From an uncultured Lachnospiraceae bacterium (GTDB lineage: Bacteria; Bacillota; Clostridia; Lachnospirales; Lachnospiraceae), in the NCBI GenBank assembly GCA_910577175.1, contig CAJTLU010000002.1, forward strand, positions 62,001 to 126,000: a stretch of 64,000 nt of DNA, written 5' to 3'. The position numbers and the translations under genes were made by a program. Every line of letters begins with the position of its first letter. Within the stretch, counting starts at the first letter, position 1. Below are positions 58,588 to 64,000 of the stretch, piece by piece. A model generated the notes under the pieces. The model did no database searches and was not told the DNA's origin. It saw nothing but the letters and a program-made list of their open reading frames with translations.

Positions 58588-58660
58588 GCTGCTGTGGCTC
58601 AGTCGGTAGAGCGACGCACTCGTAATGCGTAGGTCACGAGTTCAAATCTCGTCAGCAGCT
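58588..58660 (+). tRNA. tRNA-Thr (anticodon CGT)
   Basis: Acceptor GCTGCTG pairs with CAGCAGC, D-loop AGTCGGTAGA, anticodon loop CTCGTAA, T-arm GTTCAAATC. Six T residues start within the last base and follow it. It is 84 bases after tRNA-Pro and likely on the same transcript. Confidence 0.93.
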
Positions 58661-58802
58661 TTTTTATGTAGATGGAACAAAGAGGGAATAAAGCATTTGA
58701 GTAGGAACTGTTTTCGATGTTAATTGCGTTTGTTAATTATTAAGAGGGCGGTAAGTTTCTATATCAGGTAGCAGGAATATTGTAAAAATTGATACGAGGC
58801 GT

Positions 58803-58846
58803 AAAAAAACAGGTATAATAAATTCGATTTATTATACCTGTTTTTT
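58803..58846. terminator. Bidirectional terminator at the end of the prophage late operon
   Basis: Stem of about 14 bp (ACAGGTATAATAAA at 58809-58822 and its complement) around TTCGA, with A-run before and T-run after. Works for the endolysin gene on the minus strand. Confidence 0.85.
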
Positions 58847-58850
58847 AATT

Positions 58851-59999
58851 CTATTCTACTTTTTCAGAATACCAATCAGACAAAGAGCTATATCCTAAAA
58901 TATCTTCATATACAACAAGCCCCCATGCTTTATTATTCAAAATATAAAATTTTTCTTGATAAGGAATTGTGCCAAGACAAGGAGAAGATATAGTTGCACA
59001 TGCTCGGATATTGAGTCCTGTTACATCAGTAACGCATCTCTTTTCAAAATCATTCTTATCTGCTTTAACTAAATAATCCTTAAATACCCATCCATAGGTT
59101 ACGGTATCGTTGACAATTGTTCTGGCATAAACCCATCCGTCGGCCTGTTCCCTTGATACAAGAACATAGGAGTTCTTTCTTAATACCGATAGAATGTTCT
59201 TCTTTGAAGCGCTGGAAGGCGATGTCCTGAAATTAACATCAGTCGTAGTGATTGCCAGATATACCTTCGGGCTGGAAGCGTTTCTTTTCGTATAGCTTAA
59301 GCTAATCCATCCGTTAAGTTCCTCACTATAGCCCCATCCGTCTTTTGACTTAGTAATATGAACCGTTTTGTTTTTGGAAATAGTTTTCACAATTTTACTT
59401 TTTGCATTTGCATCCGCGCGTACGTTAAGCATAAAAGCAGTAACGGTCACAAAAAAATCGTAGCTTCCGCAGTTCGCTTCCGTTTGATAGTTTGAACCAT
59501 GATTAAGAGCAACTGCAGTATGTGAGCCTTCATGTACCAGAATATCGCCGCGCTGTAAGTAGTCAGAAGAGGAGAGATATGTTTGCTCCGTAAGCTGTTC
59601 AAACGTTCCTGTTGCGAGCAATGCTTTTACCATATTTCCGGTATAAATGTCTTTACTTACTTTAACCCCGGCTGCATTCACACATACGGAGACCAGGGAG
59701 CTGCAGTCACATTCACATAAATTTTTAATTTCGTTCAGCCTAAAATTATGTTTGACAGCTTCCCTGTATAAAGTAGTCCGGTTTCCCTGATTGTATCCGA
59801 TTGCATCATTCAGGCATGCCTGTTCCATTGCGGCGGCAATTTTTTCTGCAACAGCGCTGTCCTTTGGCCTTAATACGACATTCCAGCCTTCGTTGTACCA
59901 GCTTCCGATTACAACCTCCTTACCCGTATTATCGCCCGGTTTTCCCCCCCTTGCTTTTCCATGCTCATCCATTACGGCATGTCCGATTCTTACGGTCAC
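58851..59999 (-). CDS. Phage endolysin with NlpC/P60-like amidase domain and SH3 repeats
   Basis: 382-residue lysis enzyme. Residues about 1-170 form a cysteine-peptidase-type amidase: the likely catalytic Cys is in NLCECDCSSLVSVCVNAAG and the His in GDILVHEGSHTAVAL. Then come three SH3-like wall-binding repeats (about 185-245, 250-315 and 320-380), each with a motif such as LNVRADANAKSK, VNFRTSPSSASK or LNIRACATISSP. The start is GTG at 59999, with AAAGG about 12 bases upstream. It lies downstream of the holin, the normal order in late lysis cassettes, and ends 5 bases before the terminator. Confidence 0.88.
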   Translation of the reverse strand: MTVRIGHAVMDEHGKARGGKPGDNTGKEVVIGSWYNEGWNVVLRPKDSAVAEKIAAAMEQACLNDAIGYNQGNRTTLYREAVKHNFRLNEIKNLCECDCSSLVSVCVNAAGVKVSKDIYTGNMVKALLATGTFEQLTEQTYLSSSDYLQRGDILVHEGSHTAVALNHGSNYQTEANCGSYDFFVTVTAFMLNVRADANAKSKIVKTISKNKTVHITKSKDGWGYSEELNGWISLSYTKRNASSPKVYLAITTTDVNFRTSPSSASKKNILSVLRKNSYVLVSREQADGWVYARTIVNDTVTYGWVFKDYLVKADKNDFEKRCVTDVTGLNIRACATISSPCLGTIPYQEKFYILNNKAWGLVVYEDILGYSSLSDWYSEKVE

Positions 60000-60035
60000 T
60001 GTAATTCACGCCTTTCTTATGTAAAATTATAGTTA

Positions 60036-60425
60036 TTATTCAGAAGTTTCAATTTGATTTTGCTCCATAACGGTGCGTAACGTCTTGAGGGCATTGTCAA
60101 TTTCTTTGTCAATAAAACTTAATAGTTCTTTCTGGTTTACTGCCTTTGATAGAATAGGATATTTTGCATAAATAGCATCAATGACCTGCGCCCTTTTTAG
60201 TTCCCCTGCCATAGTCCAATTTTCGTAATCCTTTTCTGCGTCTGTAATCAATTTTAGGACAGTATTTGTAAATTGTTCTTTTGCAATGAAAATTTTTTCT
60301 TCCTCTGTTTTTGCCGCGTATGCCTTTAATTTTTTCATAATTGCTGCAATAAGGCCGAAAATGACCAGGATAGTAGTCCAGTTATCGTTTATCATCTGTA
60401 AAAAATTTTTAATCCCATTTAACAT
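60036..60425 (-). CDS. Phage holin, LLH-like
   Basis: 129-residue protein with one N-terminal membrane helix (about 15-30, NWTTILVIFGLIAAIMKKL) followed by a long charged helical region. This is the layout of phage LL-H-type holins, which let the endolysin reach the wall. The order holin then endolysin on the minus strand, 36 bases apart, supports this. The ribosome site is weak. It lies between a short stem-loop terminator and the endolysin. Confidence 0.75.
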   Translation of the reverse strand: MLNGIKNFLQMINDNWTTILVIFGLIAAIMKKLKAYAAKTEEEKIFIAKEQFTNTVLKLITDAEKDYENWTMAGELKRAQVIDAIYAKYPILSKAVNQKELLSFIDKEIDNALKTLRTVMEQNQIETSE

Positions 60426-60479
60426 AATATTCTTATAGTCCTCGTATGAAATCGTAGTAAAAGAAAAAGCAAAAAGGAA

Positions 60480-60500
60480 CTGCTGCGTTTTTCGCAGCAG
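60480..60500. terminator. Short stem-loop within the late operon
   Basis: CTGCTGCG (60480-60487) with CGCAGCAG (60493-60500). T-rich on both sides when read in either direction. May lower transcription between tail genes and lysis genes. Confidence 0.55.
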
Positions 60501-60529
60501 TCTCTTTTGCTTTATTCTAATAGATCAGG

Positions 60530-60703
60530 TTAGTCTAAGCGGTTAATCTCAGCAACAGCTTCTGTAAACTCATCGTCGCTCATTCTTCCGGCAGCATAAT
60601 AAACCTCTGCCATTTCCATAATTCTTTCTTTCGTATACGTTCTTTTCCCTGCCCTGTAATTCTTCGTTAATGTCATAATTAATCTGTAACCCATAGCTTT
60701 CAT
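60530..60703 (-). CDS. Small phage protein in the XkdX position
   Basis: 57-residue frame beginning MKAMGYRLIMTLTKNYRAGK and ending MSDDEFTEAVAEINRLD, with GAAAGGAATGAAAG before it. Size, the acidic helical end and its place between tail-fibre genes and the holin resemble the short XkdX proteins of Firmicutes phages, but the match is weak. No function is known. Confidence 0.6.
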   Translation of the reverse strand: MKAMGYRLIMTLTKNYRAGKRTYTKERIMEMAEVYYAAGRMSDDEFTEAVAEINRLD

Positions 60704-60718
60704 TCCTTTCTGTTGTGT

Positions 60719-61084
60719 TTAATATTCAATCCCCAATTTTAAAAGAGATAGTTCATAAAGAAGCTCTGCTTCGTGTTCAACGCTTTCTTCGTTTTCCAAA
60801 GAAAGTCGTTTATTTTCATCCTCTAACATATTAACACGTTCTTCTATAGGGTAATAAGGTTTCCATTCTGTGTTAAGAACAAATTCGCCATTGTAGAGGT
60901 ATTTACCCTGTACATAATCTTCTGGGATTTCCACGCCTTCAATCATCTGGTAATCATTGTCTATAAAGAATTCTATGAACTCATTATTTTTAATTCTCCA
61001 TTTTTCAAAGGGCTCGTCAAAGACTCCAAAAGTAATTTCTTCTCCAACGGCAACAATGTGTGTGCCATTTACCAAAATATTCAT
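60719..61084 (-). CDS. Phage protein of unknown function, tail region
   Basis: 121-residue acidic protein. The first half is beta-rich (MNILVNGTHIVAVGEEITFG), a middle block YVQGKYLYNGEFVLNTEW recalls small proteins encoded after phage tail fibres, and the end is a coiled coil (RVNMLEDENKRLSLENEES). GGAGGT precedes ATG. It could be a tail-fibre chaperone or a structural protein. It starts 10 bases after the stop of the tail-fibre-like gene, so the two are coexpressed. Confidence 0.65.
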   Translation of the reverse strand: MNILVNGTHIVAVGEEITFGVFDEPFEKWRIKNNEFIEFFIDNDYQMIEGVEIPEDYVQGKYLYNGEFVLNTEWKPYYPIEERVNMLEDENKRLSLENEESVEHEAELLYELSLLKLGIEY

Positions 61085-61094
61085 AAGTTACCTC

Positions 61095-62294
61095 CTAATC
61101 ATAGATAAGTTCGCCGCTTAAAATACTTGACGTATTTGCAGCTACTTCTTTATAAGTCCATTGGTTTTCTACAGTGCAATAGCCTATCTTTGAATAAGAT
61201 GGAGAGCCATTGGTTTTACTCCAGGTAGTCAGCCGTGTACTTTTTGCCAGCCTTCTTTGGTTGTACATACCACTGTTAAAAATATAATCACAGATTTTAG
61301 TAGCTGTGCCGCCAGTCTTAGGCAATTTATATGTCCCATTACTCATTGAGATTTGTATAATTAAATAGTTATTGTCTGATATGGATTCAAATAGAACAGG
61401 TTCATACCATCTGTTATATAATCCGTTTACTGTAATTGAAGAACCTTCGGGATTTACAATGTTCCAATTCGTCTGCTCATTAACCGAACAATGTGTTGTA
61501 TAATAAATTCCATCTTTTGCCATGCAGACATTACTCCATGAATAAGTAACAGCACTTCCGGAAGAAGTCCTTATATAGTCCCAAGTCACACAATCATCGG
61601 ATACTAATACACTTGAAGAAGTGGGGTCATTGTAGTTTCTATAGAAAAGTACATATCTTTCTTTTCCGCGAAACTTTCCTTTGAAAAGCTGAATAGATCG
61701 AATATCGCCTAACAAATTGTAACTACCGCTAGGAGAATATATCTTATCAAATGATGTAACCAATGTCCAATTTATTAAATCTGTAGAGGTATAAATAGAG
61801 ATTGTATAATGTGATGAGTTTGTGTGCTGGTATACCGCATAAAACTTATCCTTGATAACTGTTATATCCCTGAAATTAAAAGAACTTACAGGATTAAAAT
61901 TGCTTGTGTAAGTAGTAAAATTTATACCATCAGATGTATACTGAAATTTATCTGAGCTGATAAAGTAATACTTATTATCGAGCAATAATGATTTTAATTC
62001 TATACTTGAAGCATAGGTCGAACCCATCCCTCCATAAAAGGTGGTACCAATTTGTTTTGCACCAGACCATGAGATAAAATCTTCCGACGTCAGGGCATAC
62101 ACATAGTTAGGAGCATATGTCTGATACCGGTGAATAAACCTTTTAGCCAGACCATCCTCCCAGCACAGCCTTGTCTTACCGTCTATTACAACATATTCTT
62201 TTTTAATTTTTCTTGTTTTACCGTCTATGACGGCATATTTTTTATTTACTTTTTTTGTTTTACCGTCTAGTATAACATATTGATTTACTGCCAA
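61095..62294 (-). CDS. Phage tail-fibre or receptor-binding-like protein with DGKT repeats
   Basis: About 399 residues. The N-terminus holds three tandem repeats of about 14 residues (VILDGKTKKVNKKY, VIDGKTRKIKKEY, VIDGKTRLCWE). The rest is beta-rich with recurring patterns like YTSTDLINWTLVTS, VSDDCVTWDYI and YTSDGINFTTY, which recall sialidase-type Asp-box propellers. This suggests a sugar-binding tip. I place the start at TTG 62294 because GGAGG lies 9 bases ahead; a TTG at 62324 is less likely. A host receptor cannot be named. Confidence 0.65.
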   Translation of the reverse strand: MAVNQYVILDGKTKKVNKKYAVIDGKTRKIKKEYVVIDGKTRLCWEDGLAKRFIHRYQTYAPNYVYALTSEDFISWSGAKQIGTTFYGGMGSTYASSIELKSLLLDNKYYFISSDKFQYTSDGINFTTYTSNFNPVSSFNFRDITVIKDKFYAVYQHTNSSHYTISIYTSTDLINWTLVTSFDKIYSPSGSYNLLGDIRSIQLFKGKFRGKERYVLFYRNYNDPTSSSVLVSDDCVTWDYIRTSSGSAVTYSWSNVCMAKDGIYYTTHCSVNEQTNWNIVNPEGSSITVNGLYNRWYEPVLFESISDNNYLIIQISMSNGTYKLPKTGGTATKICDYIFNSGMYNQRRLAKSTRLTTWSKTNGSPSYSKIGYCTVENQWTYKEVAANTSSILSGELIYD

Positions 62295-62390
62295 ATTGTT
62301 TTTCCCTCCATTCAAATAATGCAAAACACGATGTAGTTCCGCCCGGTGTTTTGGCTAAATTTGAAATACCTAGGTGCCTCTGCATCCGGA

Positions 62391-62630
62391 TTATGTAGTT
62401 TCATTCTTATAGATGCTGATAATCGTTCCGTTTCCATAGTCAACAGAAGTATTATCTCCCGGGTCTGTATCAGAAACAATGATGTTTCTGTAATTGCTCA
62501 TTGTTTCAGTTAATGTTTTCCCGTCAGGAAATTCCACCGTATCAGAGCTTGTCCACTCCGATTGTAATTTGTATCCTGTTTCTGTTTTCCTGTATCGTTT
62601 TGTTTTTAAAAAACCAGATAAAATTCCCAT
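62391..62630 (-). CDS. Small phage protein
   Basis: 79-residue protein beginning MGILSGFLKTKRYRKTETGY, with PGDNTSVDYGNGTIISIY near its end; beta-rich and without recognised motif. AAGGAGG stands before ATG 62630; a longer frame exists but overlaps the neighbour. It belongs to the tail gene series. Confidence 0.6.
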   Translation of the reverse strand: MGILSGFLKTKRYRKTETGYKLQSEWTSSDTVEFPDGKTLTETMSNYRNIIVSDTDPGDNTSVDYGNGTIISIYKNETT

Positions 62631-62665
62631 AAAACCTCCTTCAAAAATATGTGATAGTCCAGTGA

Positions 62666-62971
62666 TTAGTAAGGTTTTATCCAAAAACTTTTATTGCCCG
62701 TTTCTTCAGGAGAGGGTTCTGTTATGGAATAAAACTCATCTGTTTCAGCGGAAGGCTTATTCAGCAGATAAACCTGTATTTTCTTGAGTTTATTTTGTAT
62801 TGCATTGAATACGGCCGCTGTAAATCCCTTTTTATCATTGCTGCCGTTTAAAAAAGAAATAGATTTGTCATATAAATTGTCCTGAATCAGTTTCTTGTGG
62901 CTGGCTGCAATATCAAGTTCTTCCGCACTCATATCGCTATGAGGTATAAATTTTAAATCGTCTGTTGTCAT
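62666..62971 (-). CDS. Small phage tail-region protein
   Basis: 101-residue protein, helical in the middle (AAVFNAIQNKLKKIQVYLLN) and ending ETGNKSFWIKPY. The ending resembles that of the next protein (DVGGYWLQDY), and both carry a SETQPGENQ- or ITEPSPEETG-like approach, suggesting related small structural proteins. The ribosome site is weak. Function not known. Confidence 0.6.
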   Translation of the reverse strand: MTTDDLKFIPHSDMSAEELDIAASHKKLIQDNLYDKSISFLNGSNDKKGFTAAVFNAIQNKLKKIQVYLLNKPSAETDEFYSITEPSPEETGNKSFWIKPY

Positions 62972-63003
62972 ATATCTGCACCTGTTTTATCATTCCTTCT
63001 ATG

Positions 63004-63336
63004 TTAATAATCCTGTAGCCAGTATCCGCCGACATCCTGATTCTCGCCCGGCTGGGTTTCGGATACAATAGTGTCTTGTGATAGGAGAGCAAACAATCCG
63101 GTATTATAGAGTTCTTCCTCTAGAAAATTAATATAAGACGTATCGATTATATACAGAGAAAGCAAATCCTTATTATCCAGGTACAATTTGCTTGCAGCTG
63201 CAATATTTCCGTTTTGCATATACTGATTGTATTGGGTAACGAGGGAACTAACAGCAGCATCTACGTCTTTATGGTTTCCCGGAGCAATCGGCTTTTGAGG
63301 AAAGCTGCTTCCAAAATTTCTTGAATAATTCATCAT
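63004..63336 (-). CDS. Small phage tail-region protein
   Basis: 110-residue protein beginning MMNYSRNFGSSFPQKPIAPG. A helical middle (DAAVSSLVTQYNQYMQNGN) is followed by the aromatic ending VGGYWLQDY. AAAGGGGG precedes the ATG. It lies 9 bases after the larger gene at the window edge. Possibly a baseplate or fibre-connecting protein; this is inference from position. Confidence 0.6.
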   Translation of the reverse strand: MMNYSRNFGSSFPQKPIAPGNHKDVDAAVSSLVTQYNQYMQNGNIAAASKLYLDNKDLLSLYIIDTSYINFLEEELYNTGLFALLSQDTIVSETQPGENQDVGGYWLQDY

Positions 63337-63345
63337 AAACCCCCT

Positions 63346-64000
63346 TTATAGTAATTTAAAATAAAATGGATAAAACCTATGCAGCGTTATGGCAGAGGTT
63401 CCGTTTGAAAAATCGTTGGAAATGGATTTTACGATATATTCATGGGACTCCGATTCCTGCTGCTTTTGATAGGAAACCTTCACATTGACATCGAGCCACG
63501 GTATCATAGTGGTTGTAATTGTAACGATATCATTTAAGCTGGAAGAGTTTTTATTGTAATATAACGCATTTTCAATTGCGACAGAGTCGGACAGGATATT
63601 GTCAAATTCATTTCCTGATTTTACTTCCAATATTTCTCCCAGCCTCTGCACGGCAAAGGGATTTTCCTTTTCTACGCGGAAAACAATGTTATTACAGTTA
63701 TATTTCTTTGAAAAGTAATCCTTTGTATAAACAGGGTCATTTTCATCATTGGTTAATACGCATAGTGCATGAGGCTGGTAAGTACCAAGAAAATCAGCGA
63801 CAAACTCATTGTTGCGATAGGTAATTTTAACGCAATATAATTTGTCTGCTTCCATTGTACCCTCTGCAACATATTCGGTTTTCCCTTCCCTGTAGATAGG
63901 AATGGAAGCTAATTGATTGATTCTTAACTTTTGAGCCGGAAGAGAGGAGAGCGGTGCGGTAAATGCAATAATTTCCCCGTTTTGGTAGGACTGATACAAA
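63346..64000 (-). CDS. Phage structural protein, 5' part outside window
   Basis: At least 217 residues, open to the right edge, so the N-terminus may be missing. It is beta-rich with no catalytic motif; VEKENPFAVQRLGEILEVKS and TALITLHRFYPF-like C-terminal strands (in fact SAITLHRFYPFYFKLL) suggest a baseplate or tail hub type. It is the first visible gene of the minus-strand late series, which continues through the fibre-like gene to holin and endolysin. Confidence 0.55.
   Translation of the reverse strand, partial: LYQSYQNGEIIAFTAPLSSLPAQKLRINQLASIPIYREGKTEYVAEGTMEADKLYCVKITYRNNEFVADFLGTYQPHALCVLTNDENDPVYTKDYFSKKYNCNNIVFRVEKENPFAVQRLGEILEVKSGNEFDNILSDSVAIENALYYNKNSSSLNDIVTITTTMIPWLDVNVKVSYQKQQESESHEYIVKSISNDFSNGTSAITLHRFYPFYFKLL

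Overview
The window looks like a chromosome segment of a gut-type Lachnospiraceae (Clostridia, Firmicutes). The reasons are moderate G+C, strong AGGAGG-type ribosome sites, a linked gap-pgk-tpiA glycolytic set, a two-subunit indolepyruvate:ferredoxin oxidoreductase, an aldo/keto reductase with a ferredoxin tail, a DUF5721-like protein, an HrcA/CIRCE site and Thr/Pro-linker surface proteins. No rRNA, CRISPR array or replication origin is seen. Functions are read from motifs by eye; no database search was possible.

Layout. 1-3792: end of signal peptidase I, then gap, pgk and tpiA, each followed by its own hairpin terminator. 3920-9248: an unrecognised protein, an HD phosphohydrolase, a membrane-anchored GH5 cellulase and the rRNA methyltransferase rlmD. 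9232-13680: an AT-rich foreign island inserted exactly at the 3' end of rlmD. It holds an EcoRI-type DNA adenine methyltransferase, a DUF262-HNH nuclease, an Abi-like protein, and broken KilA-N and RhuM genes, plus a relic of an rlmD tail of the kind carried by integrative elements. 13885-18044: a Nudix hydrolase, a FIST sensor with a soluble chemoreceptor signalling protein, and a LytTR regulator with a soluble GHKL kinase. 18046-22557: palindromic elements, a heterodimeric ABC exporter, and a possible RNA switch in front of a 44-codon gene. 22591-36673: a CAP-domain lipoprotein, small metabolic genes, an esterase, an XRE regulator, an aldo/keto reductase, a HerA-like ATPase, an acyl-CoA ligase, an epimerase, iorAB and an amidohydrolase.

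36670-39279 is an AT-rich bacteriocin-like locus. It has a consensus promoter, two paralogous double-glycine-leader peptides with a CxxC motif, a membrane protein interrupted at a poly-T tract, a C39 leader peptidase whose catalytic Asp is Asn, and a chimeric exporter/FtsX fragment reached through a poly-A frameshift. It may be a decaying or switchable peptide export system and is the most unusual part of the window, together with the methyltransferase/DUF262-HNH pair.

39578-58241 is ordinary chromosome with points of interest: two sodium/solute symporters, an amidase, an ABC-F ATPase, a GH13 debranching-like protein lacking two of its three catalytic residues, htpG behind a perfect CIRCE box, an AraC/GH2/GH29 glycan locus, a PadR-DUF2812 pair with three tandem operators, and degV. 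58430-58660 carries tRNA-Pro(CGG) and tRNA-Thr(CGT). From 58851 to the right edge is the late end of a prophage on the minus strand (tail proteins, small proteins, LLH-type holin, endolysin); its other end lies outside the window.
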